From Candolleomyces eurysporus (Eukaryota > Basidiomycota > Agaricomycetes > Agaricales > Psathyrellaceae): 27,394 bases of DNA. Positions 10,373-20,967 of the stretch are shown here, piece by piece. The notes beneath the pieces are model-generated. The model had not been told where the DNA came from, made no database searches, and saw nothing but the letters and a program-made list of their open reading frames with translations. Numbering within the stretch: the stretch's first letter is position 1; each line of letters begins with the position of its first letter. A program made the position numbers and the translations under genes. Location: positions 1 through 27,394 of the forward strand of contig JANBPK010001583.1 of the NCBI GenBank assembly GCA_027579435.1, in the 5' to 3' direction.

Positions 10373-11880
10373 TCAAACATCACAAGTACAGTCGCGTTAA
10401 ATAGTTACGGACACCCCATCGAGCCCACGAATCGATGCAACGGCCTCCAGTTGAGTATCATCCATTCCACACACGCCCTTCTCCAAGTCCGATGGTAAAC
10501 GAGTATTTCGGCTTGCTTATAATGCTCCGGAGTGGGCAACAAGTCCAGGAGCTTCGGCCGTGGGACCAGGAATACCGACATCCGATTCGGAGGCTGTTTT
10601 TCTCGAGTGCAAAAATGCCGCGAACGACCTCCAAAACCGAGGGTTGAGGACAAATGGAGGAGGACCTTCCCACCGGGAAGGAACCTCTTGTGGCAGATGT
10701 TGACAAATTTCGCGAACGTTGGGCAGTAAATTAGTGATTGGTTGCTTATTTATGGTCCGCGCGATCGGTCTTCATCTATGGAAGCGGATTCGGAGTCGTC
10801 CGTGAACCAATTGTCCAGGCTGAGCCTTCGCACGGAGGCGCCGAAGGGCTTCATGGTCTTGCATGAACCAGCCCCTGAGGTAGAAATTTTGGAACTTTGG
10901 CCCCGTTTCTTGTAGTAAGCCAATCAATTGCGGGAAAGTCGTCCACAACTCTGTGTGTGTGTAAGTTTCCAAGGTCGGTCTGCCATCACCGACACTGTTG
11001 TCGAACGCCCGGAGTCCCATGAACGAAAGTAACAATCTGGAGGTCGGAGAGAGAAGGGGCTCGTATCTTGGACAAATCGGTGAACGAGCAGGGGTCGCGT
11101 ATGTTGAGGTATTGGAGGCTGGGGAGTTCGCAGGATGGGGCATCGTTTGATATTGACCGGAACGCGCAAGTGGTTAGAATGAATTCATGAATGTGTTTAT
11201 GTAAAACCGCAGAGCTTGGAGAAATGCCAGTCCTGATTGATTGACCATATTGAGGTAACTTGGCCAGGCCTGGATGGCCGGCGAGGAGGGCTAGGCGAAA
11301 GCTTTCATCGCTGTCCGATGAGATATGGATAGATTCGAGCACTGGGAAAGACGCGTCGATGAAGTCGAGGTGGCAAGCAACCAGTTGCCAGAACGTGGTT
11401 GGGAGGGCTTGCTGAACGGCGTCTGCTTCGTCCTCTAAATAGCCACTCTCATCGGGCAGAGAAGTAGCGATCTGGGGGGTGGAGAGGGATGGGGCTTGTC
11501 TATTGAGGAAAATTGTGGATGAACATGGGTTGCTTATCTTGAACAATTTAAGCCGGGGGAAGCGGAAAAATAGTGTGTTGTTCGATCGAAGTGTTGCGGG
11601 GAGCATGATTGATAGGAGTTCTTCGAGGTGGGAATCCCCCGAGGTTGGAGAATTACACGTTTAGTTTGACAGGGACAGGGAAGATCAAATGGCCGCGGCA
11701 AGACTTGGATGGCCTGCAATCCTTGTCGTCGCAGCTGAAGTGCAAACTGTTGAGCACCGGGAAAGACACGCCGATGACTTTGTCAGAAAGAGAAACGCCG
11801 CTTCGGTCGCTGATGCCTCGGCGCCTCAACTGCTTCAATTGCCACTTCATCAAGGTGGAACGCTGAACGCATTCCATAGT
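10373..11880 (-). pseudogene. Chimeric F-box/LRR-like pseudogene
   Basis: On the minus strand the upstream half (11880 to about 11380) matches the F-box gene at 20968-22702: VSFPVLNSLHFSCDD, then in another frame AGHPSLA, then FPRLKLFKISNPCSSTIF and APSLSTPQIATSLPDE. The downstream half (about 11379 to 10373) matches the other gene at 23327-25032: IDASFPVLESIHISSD, LAGHPGLAKL, LPSLQYLNIRDPCSF and WTTFPQLIGLL. Damage includes frameshifts near 11700, an insertion of about 45 nt near 10950-10990 containing a short TG run, a deletion of about 17 nt near 10830 removing the SVRRLCLDTWF block, and in-frame stops in the last 100 codons. About 110 nt beyond the stop also align with the flank at 23216-23326, so the copy came with its 3' surroundings. 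Confidence 0.8.
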
Positions 11881-12689
11881 AGATCAACATTCAACGCCAC
11901 ACCATCCAGGTGTCCACGAGCACTGGAGAGCGACCATTTTCGCCTTCCTTTGACGTTTTGATTATCTTCAACAGCTTGCACCGCCCTCCTCCTCCACCGT
12001 AGCTGGGCTTTCATCAGCACAGGAGCTGTACTTACGCCACTCGCCTCCCTGGCCCTCTAAGCTTCTAGAGGATGTCCTTTTCCTATTATTTCAAATGGCT
12101 TGCGGGACCCTCGCCTTCCAGTGCTGTTGAATGCCGGGAAAGTGTCTTTCNGTCGGCNTTTTTTCTGATGCCGCTTATCTCCCTTGCCCTTCAGGCGTTT
12201 GTCGACGCTAAAGGCAGACCTTTTCTATTATCTCTTGATAGTTCGCTTACCCTCCAGTGCTGTTGAGCGCCCGATAGGTAGCTGTTGTCGATTTCTTTCG
12301 ACCACGCTCGCAATCTTTGCCCTCCAGACGTCCAGTGCAGATTCTTAGAGGGTTTTCCTTTTCAATCATTTCCTCCCTCTCTCATTTCCGCCCCTTCCAG
12401 ACATCCAGAGACTTGGTTCTTCAGCGACTGGAAACACCTTTCACTACCCTATTTCCCTAGACTTTCAACGACTGAGAGGTAGATTTTATCGATGGTCGTG
12501 GCGCTTTGCACCTCCAACTCCTTCTGCCATGCTCAAAACCACATTGACTGGTGGATATCATCTTCAACTCCAACTTCGTCCCTTTGCGATACTTAGTTGG
12601 AAATGAATATGATTTCTCGTTATCTATGAGCTTATTGAAGATGTAATAACACTGCTACTCACTGCCAGTGACCGATCATATTCTTTGGG
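11881..12689. other. Non-coding interval interrupting F-box relics
   Basis: About 800 bases, pyrimidine-rich on the plus strand, with N at 12151 and 12158 flanking a GTCGGC. It separates two pieces of F-box relic that are adjacent in intact copies, so it is either an insertion or a badly decayed stretch. I see no transposase frame or clear terminal repeats. It does hold short copies of an F-box-like segment (see the repeat at 12114-12271). Confidence 0.4.
12114..12271. repeat. Two degenerate direct repeats of an F-box-gene segment
   Basis: CCTTCCAGTGCTGTTGAATG at 12114 and CCCTCCAGTGCTGTTGAGCG at 12250 are near-identical and about 136 nt apart. Each is preceded by a CCTTTT-CTATTAT motif. The repeat core resembles the antisense of the conserved SFPVLNSL segment of the F-box genes (compare 11748-11775 and 21905-21925), so these may be scrambled F-box debris. 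Confidence 0.35.
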
Positions 12690-12955
12690 CTCGAGACAGC
12701 TGGATGCCACTTAAGTGCGACCAAATGAGGCGGTTGAAGCATGTTCGTTTCCCACACGCCCACCCAGGCTGAGGTTCTCAGCTTGTCCCCAAATCTCACA
12801 AAATCAAAGGTCAGTACGAGGAAGACCAGCTCTGTCAGACAGGATCTCTGAGAGAGCAGATATTCCAACCAGTTGTCAGGAATTGTTGCCGGCGAGATAG
12901 GAAGTGAAAGCGCTTGGGCCGCGCGGCACCAAATATGTTGGCGGAGTACTTAGGA
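12690..12955 (-). pseudogene. F-box gene relic, middle part
   Basis: On the minus strand this reads IPDNWLEYLLSQRSCLTELV, followed by FGDKLRTS and WETN. It aligns with IPDDWLEYLFSQRSRL...FEDKLRAP...WETRY of the F-box gene at 20968-22702. Just upstream, a frame-compatible stretch (VLRQHIW, RAAQALSLPIS) is a decayed match to VQKYFERAGPSLPLQ. No F-box or start codon is found above it, and the frame ends soon after WETN. It is probably the 5' remainder of the chimeric pseudogene at 10373-11880. Confidence 0.65.
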
Positions 12956-13470
12956 CGAACACGTTAAAATAGCGGACGGAAAACAGGCGGAGCTGCGAAA
13001 TGAATGATGGGAGAGAGTTGCGGCCTACAAGGAGCGACATGGTCTTGGCATTTTTGGACCCCTTAAGTACCCTCGGCAACAACATAGAAACATAGAAGTG
13101 CATGCAAAATGGGTCGAATGGGTCCCGCCTTTCTTCGTGCAATAGCTTTGTATCTTTTCCCTACCGTTTTCTATGTTCCTCATCAATAAACCTTTGTATC
13201 TCTCAAGCTGATTGCCCTCCATTCGATTTACCTCATGCGCCATGCTATTATGATCTTCCATACTATCACAAGCTGTTTCCCGAGATTTCTAGCGAGGCAG
13301 ATTGCCTAGTGGTTGCTTGGTGCTCTCTGAGGCCAGTTTGCTTCACTGAACCATCTTATCGACTCTGGAACGCTGGGCTTTCATTTTAAGGTGCGTCACT
13401 CTTCATGCAAGGAAACGGAGAATCGTTTCATTTTGCACGTTCTACCAGACTGACCAATTTATATTGGCAG

Positions 13471-13700
13471 AATGGGCTTACTTTGGAGTTCCTCAAGTTC
13501 TCCGGGGTCGCTCTCATTTCACTATCGACGACCTCCGGAACCAAATTCAACTATCATTTCCGCTGTCTGGTTCTGCTAAAGGATATATTGCTGTCTGGCA
13601 GACTTGTCCCTCTAAGTGGCACTGCCGGGGCTCATGGAGGCCCAGAAGTCAGGGACTGGCCCCACAGAGGCGCCGCTATAGTTTTGGTTTGAGCCAGCGC
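13471..13700 (+). CDS. Possible orphan coding exon (hypothetical)
   Basis: After a well-formed acceptor (ATATTGGCAG, ending 13470), a frame of about 70 codons begins EWAYFGVPQVLRGRSHF and contains TIDDLRNQIQLSF and GYIAVWQTC. It has a balanced amphipathic composition unlike random sequence. An upstream frame at 13200-13380 (YYHKLFPEIS, VVAWCSLRPVCF) ends near a GTGCGT donor at 13391, but the phases of the two stretches do not join cleanly. I do not recognise the family. It may be the remains of a gene displaced when the units duplicated, or a leader exon of A2. Nothing similar lies upstream of A1. Confidence 0.3.
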
Positions 13701-13991
13701 CGAGCGGTTAGACTTTCGGCGACAACCGAAACGTGCTCGTCGTATAATACCCGTATTCTCCACCGTATCTTTTCCCTTACACCGCTCTTTTATCAGACGC
13801 TTACACCCATTCGATAACTCCTGCTCTTGATTCTCGAGAATGGTACACTCCCTTTAATCTAATGCTGTGATTGTCATACAGCAATGTGACCCCGTTGACG
13901 GCCTGTCAAAACGATTCAATTGGCACTGCTTGTCCGAACCCCAACCCCCGCATGGTATCCGCGTTTTCCTGTAAACGAGCGCTAATGCCCA
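13701..13991. other. Spacer before unit 2
   Basis: No frame here is supported by homology or splicing. A possible acceptor (TCATACAG, near 13882) is followed by a C-rich stretch, but no upstream donor partner could be phased. Confidence 0.35.
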
Positions 13992-14076
13992 TGGACACCT
14001 CGTCTTGTCAACTCCAGTCTTCTATGCCATCCCTCCCTAGAAGCAGGGATTTCTCGATCCTCTGAAATCCGAACCC
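13992..14076 (+). promoter_or_regulatory. 5' flank of A2 conserved with A1
   Basis: This block aligns with 2904-2976 upstream of A1, including CCAGTCTTC, TATGCCATCC and AGAAGCAG, with a 12-nt longer spacer before the start codon. Both genes then start with a Met-(Ala/Ser)-Glu-Pro context. The conservation supports 14077 and 2977 as true starts. Confidence 0.5.
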
Positions 14077-16235
14077 ATGTCCGAACCGCCGCCGCGAGAG
14101 CGTGGAACCACCGAAATCTTCTCGGACTCCAGCAATCACACACTGCAGAATCCTGAATTCAGAGTTGCGGGGCGGAATATGTACAACTTCTATCTCAACC
14201 TTCCACCATCCGGAGAGCCTTCATCCTACAACCTTAGGCGGACGTGTTGCCGCTTCGTTCAGCAGGTGTACAATTTCTTTCGGTCTCCTGAGAGCCAAAG
14301 CGCTCTTCTGCACCAATCGCAGGGAATGGCGACAGTCAACACTGGCGCGGTGAGGGAAGCGCACTATCCCATCGAGAACGTGGGACCTCCAGGAGGTCTT
14401 CAAGAAAATTCCTCTGGTAATGACATCGGCGAAGAAAACACCAGGGGGAATTCACCCCGAGATGATGACTCCGAACCATCTCAAGACGACTATCACTGGG
14501 ACGTGGTGCGTATACAGCCTGTCCTGTACTTGCTTGAACCTGACGGTCTCGCAGTCTGGAATGAGCAACTTGAATTTGCGAGAACTTCAATCTCAAGGGA
14601 CCATGTCTAACGCCGAAATCTATACTCGTCACATGTTGTGTTCCTACGCAGGGCTGCCTTGCTGGTGCCCCGAACCACGTCACCCAGTAGGGGAGAGGGG
14701 GGGTTGTACCAGGTGATGTGGGAACGTTTGATCTCATGCATGGTTTTAGAAAGATATTCAACCTTTGGGATAATGAATTTATCTTACGGGATCTACTCCC
14801 CCCCCAAGGAAACCACAGTTCATCGGGGCCATTTCGCCGAAGGTCACACAATAACAAAGGGCACTTCTTCAAAAGTTGAACGATCGACAGATGGAAGGTA
14901 CGTTCTGATGTTGCTTTTATTGCATCGAACAGCATGCGCTGACGCTAGTTTGAAGCTACTTCAAGTCGTATCATTTTCACTGCAGAGGCAAGCAAGGTGC
15001 TGTGCTCGCATGCACCACGTCAGCGGACCTGGAAGAACTGGTTGACCCTATCGCCCTCCGTCGCTTCTTGATACAGCACGCAGGAGTCATTTATCAATAT
15101 GCAAATGCTGCTCGATCAATCGCCAACGGGGAGTCCCTCTATGTCGTGTCCAGGTGCATCAAGAGCGACAGCTGGGGACTTGCGGCATTTAACGATCCAA
15201 TGGAAACTCCGGGTGAGATTCTCAAACTTGAAAGGAGAGATATCCACTGTACAACCCGGGCTCCAAAGTATGATTGGTTAGATCGCGGGATGGGGGAGGG
15301 TCGCTTTGGGTCGAACTCGGAAAAGGATCCAGCAGTATACAAAGGAAAGGATCAAGCCCTGTTCCTTCAGGGTTTCAGGGTCGGTTACTCCCAGCCATTT
15401 CGGGATCGGATGAATTCCTGCCCGGGAGTGGCGCATCAGGGCAACGACTCCTCGAAGGATGATTTTCCAAGTACGGGTTCCCCAGGCGACAAAGGAGGAG
15501 CCGGCCAGGGAGGCCGCACTACTAAGAACGCCGATTCCTCTACAAATTCTCCATCTTCGGGACATGGAAGCGCCTCGTTATCCGGCCATGTGCGCTTGGA
15601 TTATTTCCCCGATCTCTCAAAACCGGTACGTCTCTGTGACGTCTTCAGATTATTTTCCTGCTTCAACAATTCCATTCCAACTGTAGGTTTTCCACCCTAG
15701 TGATACAATTACTAGGCTTTTGCTGGAGCTGGTGTGTCAGCCTTCTTGTCAAACTAGCGCGTTCTAATTCTTCATCATTGGCCTCAACTGAATGTCAGAC
15801 CGATGCCGATTGCGCACTCAGCCATGATGAAGATTGGATGCAAAGTTACGAGTTCCGCGCACCCTCTTGGAGTGGTAAGTACTAAGAATGAACGTCGCTT
15901 GAGCACACCCTGAATCTGTACCAATTCAGATGCTTCATGCCTTCGTGTCATTGCGTCGAGTCAGGCTATTTCTGTCGTCAATGGTAGGCATGCCTACCAC
16001 CTCATGGGTCATGGCAGCTGAAATACGAACTCAACTTTCCCTGAATCAAACTTCAGGGGTAGCCTCCTTGACTCTTAGACATGAAGCCCAGTCGCCAGAT
16101 ACGATAACAGTGCCCTTGATTGCTGAGAACACGCTCAGTGCCTTGCCCGTCGACGATACTAATCATGCCTTGGGCCTCCAACAGCCAAACAAAATCCTCG
16201 CGCACCGTATGGCCTGTTCCATCCTGGTTAAGTGA
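14077..16235 (+). CDS. A2: GDVGTF-family protein, N-terminal part of the fusion
   Basis: Exons 14077-14505, 14555-14897, 14986-15625, 15687-15731, 15799-15874, 15930-15983 and 16057-16206 (or reading on to the stop at 16235). The N-terminal module reads FSDSSNHTLQNPEFRVAGRN, then FFRSPE. The family core has NAEIYTRHML, GLPCWCPEP, GDVGTFDLMHGF, LACTTSADLEELVD, SLYVVSRCIKSDSWGLAA and KDQALFLQGFRVGYS, with a tail of HPSD and SHDEDW. It is co-linear with A1. Exon 2 carries two +1 shifts relative to A1: a G7 run at 14697-14703, after which the encoded frame would stop within six codons, and a C8 run at 14798-14805. Taken literally the gene is broken after about 210 residues. The conserved frame on both sides and the homopolymer location make sequencing error about as likely as decay. 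Function is unknown and the location is probably cytosolic. Confidence 0.62.
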
Positions 16236-16259
16236 TTCATACTGACCCGGATTGCTCAG

Positions 16260-19200
16260 TTACCGCTATCTGTGAAAACATCCAAACCCTCGATGTTTAT
16301 CGGGTGCGCCTCCTCGGTCTTTGACGTTGGCCGACATCAAAGCTTATCGGCCTTTGTTTACAGAAACAATGCGAGAATATGGTGACGCAATGTATGGAGT
16401 TGATCCGTTCCGTCCAGGAAGGTGCTCAGGGCCAAGAGGAGACTAAGGCTGCTGCGCTGACGCAACATCTCGAACCGTATGTGGCCTTTTTATTACAGGT
16501 TGCCTAGTCCTGATTTTCTGTTTCGCAGTTCCATAGAAACGATCGATGAGAAGGTTGTGGAGTGGGTAAATTGGGGACCTCTGAAACGCCTCCTGCAGCG
16601 GAGCGAAATCAAGGACGGCGTCGACTTGCTCCAGAGACAGCTCGATGATGCTATTTTCCACTTTGGTGTAAGCTTTTCGCGTTCTTTGTATTGGGATGTG
16701 ACTCACATCATCCGCTTGCTTACAGGCTCCTACAAATTTTGAGCTGCAGCGCAGTCCGCGTGAATCAAAAGTCAGCAGCAGTACCGACAGTACCGAAATC
16801 CGTGAGGCTCTGCAAGCCATTATCGACAGCAGGGTGGAAATAAAAACGTTGTTGGCAATCCAATCTCCACAGCCTGTGGAACAGGTTATGCGACACCTAC
16901 AAGAAGTCAGTCCTTCCTCGACACGTAGTTTTGTTCCTTTATTTGACCTTCAATTTAGGAGCTCCAAAATCCCGACATGCCCGCCGAGCAGAGGGGGAGC
17001 TTCCGAGGAGGGCTATGGGCTCTTTATAGCAAGACGTCAAAATTGCCTCCGTTAACNGACCGTACGTTACAGCGTCACTCTTCATCTCTTCATCTGACGC
17101 ATTTCCTTCAGTCACTGGTCAAGTGGAACTGAACAGCAGAAACCCAGAATTCATAGGCTCATCCAACGATATCTATACAGGTATGTCGTCATGTTCCCTT
17201 CAATAGGCCTCTGCGGAATGGAGTGTTCACATTTTTTTACCTCGAGGCACATGGCTGGACAAGGAAATGGTACAACCGCTCCCTTCAAGTGTTTACATTG
17301 TATTTGACCTTAAGCTCGATAGGTTGCCTTGCGCTTTCCGAAAACGCTATCTCATAGTGCGATTATTATTCATAATAAGGTGTGTCCCAAACGTCCAATA
17401 GCAGTCATATATGGGAATTCTGACTGGATGCGATTCAGGACCTCGAACGAGAAGTCTCTATCTGGCGCAACGTCGATCACCCTAATGTGCTCCCTCTATA
17501 CGGTATTGTGTACATCAGAAAGCATCTGTATTCCGTCGCTCCCTGGATGACCAATGGCACTGCCATCAACTTCGTCCAGAAGCGTCCACAAGCCAATGTC
17601 CTCAAAATGCTGTCGGAGATAGCTGAGGGTACGGAATTTTTTTTTTAGGAAGTGTTTCCTTTCATTTAACACAGGCGCTGACTTCGATGACCGTGTAGGC
17701 CTGGCTTATCTCCATTCCAAGGGGATTGTTCATGGTGATCTCCAGGGCGTAAGTGTATCTGTGTCTGACCATGAACCTTGCCGAGCTGACATTGAGCACA
17801 GGCAAACGTCCTTATTTCGAAGGATGGCGTAGCGAGATTATCAGGCTTTGACCTTTCTAAATTCTTACTAAACGTATGTAATTGACCTTCCTCACTCCAG
17901 ACCATTCCTGATTTCGCGTCCGTTAAGTGCAATAAAGGGTGGACATCCCTGACTTCTTTGCCAATCAATCCTCGATGGCTTGCACCTGAGATACTCCACG
18001 ACAAGCCATCATCAAAAGAGTCTGATGTATGGTCCTTAGGCATGACCTTTTTGGAACTCCTGACTGGTCACCAGCCCTTCGGCCACATAGGGCATGATCT
18101 GGTGGTACTGGACGCACTTAACAAGGGCAAGATCCCAAACCGCCCGACCGGTCCCGCGGTTATCAATGCGGGGCTCAACAAGGACATGTGGTCTCTGTTG
18201 AAAAGTTGTTGGTCGAAAAAGCCAGCGTCAAGACCCCCCATCAAAGAGATAAAACAGACATTGGCTTATATTAGAGGTGAAGATCCTGAAGGTTCGTCGG
18301 TATTGTCAGAATCTCGCCAATGACCCGGCATGCTTACAAAGTGACGTCAGCTTCTTCCTGTGCTGGACGTAAGAAGCGCCGGTCCCTGATTCGCGTGAAG
18401 AAGTCAGAATCCAGGCCAAATGCTGTTAGCAGTATGGCCAATAGCAAATCTTCGTCATCGTTGGGACGACTCCTTGCAGGCTTAGCGGTCAAGAGCATCC
18501 GAGAGGATCTCCGAGGCCTATTGCCCCTCTCCTCAGGATCACCTTCGCCTTTCTATTCGCCGAACCTCTCACAATCCCATTTGCCATACTCTCCAAGCGC
18601 CCGTCGACCGTCGAGCGAGACGCAGCCTCACGACAACACTGGAGGAGGATCTACCTCATCCTTCTTTGCCACAACTTATCACCGTGATGCCAATTGCATC
18701 ATGCCCAAAGCAGCCAGGCTTGAGCTTGCGTATCTGGAAACACCCGCACTGATGTCCTCAGTCGACCGAATTTCCCCCTTGCCTCTTGCTCGGAGATCGC
18801 AGGTGGCCGATAGCCTCAACACCACGGCACGAAGCATTCTCGCCGTTGACTCTGTGAACCAGGAATTCCTCCTTCAGAAAGCTATCTCAGACAGAGATCA
18901 TCTTGTGTATACGAATCACTCCGGTTTAGTGCTTGCTGGCACTCTCAAAGGTTTGGTGAACAGATTGGTGGACAATTTCAGTAAGTAATTTCCATTTCCC
19001 ATTTGTATTGCTCTGGGATGCTAAGCTGCCGTCAGACCTGTGCAAGGATGAAGAGTACCGCAAGGTGATGCTCACAGCATGTACCGACTTCATCACGCCA
19101 GAAGATCTATTTGCAATGTTACAATGTCGCTTTGATGAAGCTGAGCAGGACACACACAAAAATCCCGCAACTAGACTGGCAACCCAATACAAGTACGTGC

Positions 19201-20356
19201 AATGCCCCCACGTCTACCAGACAGTGCATAGAGGGCTGACACGCGACTTATAGCGTCTTCATGGTGATCAGCTACTGGCTTAAACGGCAGCAACTGCCGA
19301 TCGATTCCCGGCTGCTCTGGCAGATGCGAGGGTTTTGTGAAGCTGCGATCAGAATGAAACCCTCCTCTCCAATGGTTGACAAGGCTGCAGATTTGTTGCT
19401 ATTGATTGATACCCAGGTAAGTGTCGATTCCCTTCCCCTCTTCGGAACACTTAATTGTGTTTAGCCCAAGCGAGACGTCATTTCGAGAACGTCGTTGATG
19501 CCTGGAGGGCGAATGCTGTCTGCCAACGAGATTACCCCCCAAGGTTTGGCTATTGCACTTACCCTTCTCGAGGGAGACAGGTACAAGCAGATCATGCCAT
19601 GCGATTATCTAGCCAAGTTTGACCGTCCAGGATACAACAATGTGGACGCTGCCTGTTCAGCTAATAAGAAGATCACGTTGTGGATTAAGCGATCTCTACT
19701 GCACTATGACTCTCTGCAGTCCCGAGCAGCTGTCTCGAAGTTTTTCATCCAAACAGCTCATGTGAGAGATGAACCCCATCGTTTTTCCCTGGCTAACTCC
19801 GTTGACAGGAATGCCGCAAACTTCGGAATTATCATAGCCTCATTGCGATTGCGATTGCGCTGGACTCTGCACAGAGTTTGGATTCGACGAGAGACTACCT
19901 CAGTACCAACACGGTGGCGCAATTGGAAGCTCTCGTGAAATTACCTCATCCTGAAGGCAATTATTCACGATACCGCGAAGTGCTGGCTGAAGTAATTGAT
20001 CCTGCCTACCGCGACTACGGTATCCCGTGGATCGGTAAGTAATTCACGATCCCTTTATCTCGCAAGGATTTAACTGACCGAACCGTTGATGGGATTTTAC
20101 GCGTTTAGCTTTGCATTCGGAAGAACTGCATTTAGTGCTCCACCTGAACGCAAAAGTCGTCGAGATCGAGAAGCGACCCCTCATCAACTTCCAGCGGTAC
20201 ACCAAATTCATGGACCGAGCCAAAGAAATATTCCCTCTAACCCCGCCTGACCTCGAACGTTACCGTCAGCAAGGTCAGCTTGCCTATCTGGAAGCAAAGC
20301 TAGCGGAAGTCGGGCTAGACGAAGGGGAAGAGATGCTCAAGAGGGTCAATCTGTAG
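16260..20356 (+). CDS. B2: MLKL/HeLo-like domain, pseudokinase, RasGEF
   Basis: Exons 8-25 of the candidate fusion, last exon 20109-20356. Exons 8-10 (16260-16667, about 99 residues) give AICENIQTLDVYRKQCENMV, then EEWVNWG-like EWVNWGPLKRLLQRSEIKDG and LQRQLDDAIFHFG. The Cys/Leu spacing and the I-x-x-G/A...LDDA signature are typical of fungal MLKL N-terminal/HeLo-like helical bundles. A linker leads to LTGQVEL and a kinase fold (17112-18291). Its glycine loop is GSSNDIYTG, VALR replaces VAxK, HGDL is intact, GFD replaces DFG, and APEI and SDVWSLGMTFLELLTG are present. After about 200 low-complexity residues with KKRRSLIRVKK come RasGEF_N (GTLKGLVNRLVDNF to YWLKRQQLP) and RasGEF (ITPQGLAIALTLLEGDRYKQ, KFFIQTAHECRKLRNYHSL, YRDYGIPWIG, PPDLERYRQQGQLAYLEAKL). 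The predicted role is a Ras-family GTPase activator scaffolded by an inactive kinase. No frame break was found here. N at 17057 is in phase. Confidence 0.75.
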
Positions 20357-20967
20357 GAACTGCCCCACTCAATGGTGCTCTGACTCAAGAGCGGGTAGGG
20401 TTTGGTGTCTCTATACCCAAAGGTTTCTGCGTATAAATGGAAAAGAACAACTCACAAGCATCAGTCAGGGTACGCAAGCAGATCTGAAGAAGTCGAGGAA
20501 TCACTCAGCCGTAATAAGTTCAAAATTGAGGAAGAAAGGGAGCTGCACCCAAAGATCATTGTGTGAAGCTCCGAATGAAGTTGAACCTTTCGAGTAGTAA
20601 CATTTGCCTACCTGCCTGCTTTCCGCCATGATCAGGCGAGGACAGAAGTACCGCACTTGGTTTTGTTGTAAACGACACTTGTAGCTACGATAATACTGTA
20701 TCTTTGTCGCCTATGTTTTTATTCCACCCAGTCCTCAATATTCCCAGCGATTACTATCCCCTTGGCCCACCATCCGAGGGTGAGGTGTCAAAATTAACGG
20801 CAGATTGCTGTCTTACGCGAAGGGTACAACTTCATGTTGAGGCTTGTCACTGATTCTTGATCAAGTCTTTGCTCGCAGTGTGTCTCGAGCATGGTATAGA
20901 ACGAGTTTTCTGTGGATAATCCGACTCAAATATCATTGCAGGGTGCACGGCACTGAGACGCAGAGAA
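20357..20967. other. Spacer between convergent B2 and the F-box gene
   Basis: About 600 bases between two genes whose 3' ends face each other. No frame with homology was found, and no strong polyadenylation motif is evident. It holds 3' UTRs at most. Confidence 0.4.

Larger units (their letters stand above)
14077..20356 (+). other. Candidate single 25-exon gene: A domain, MLKL-like, pseudokinase, RasGEF
   Basis: The A2 part (14077-16206) and the B2 part (16260-20356) can be joined by a 53-nt intron at 16207-16259 (GTATGG...CTCAG), with phase kept across QQPNKILAH|LTAICENIQ. No start codon or N-terminal module lies between them, unlike unit 1, where B1 has its own module. All 24 introns are 47-88 nt and the exon lengths sum to 4862 nt. 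Removing the two homopolymer insertions in exon 2 gives exactly 1620 codons. The alternative is that A2 stops at 16233-16235 and B2 is a separate gene or 5'-truncated. I favour fusion but cannot prove it without transcripts. Confidence 0.6.

Noticed and set aside
11689..11961. Plus-strand open frame in the F-box pseudogene region
   Set aside because: It is antisense to the alpha-type relic (VSFPVLNSL, AGHPSLA), which explains its openness.
11881..12689. Possible transposable element
   Set aside because: No terminal inverted repeats, target-site duplication, transposase or reverse-transcriptase frame could be seen by eye.
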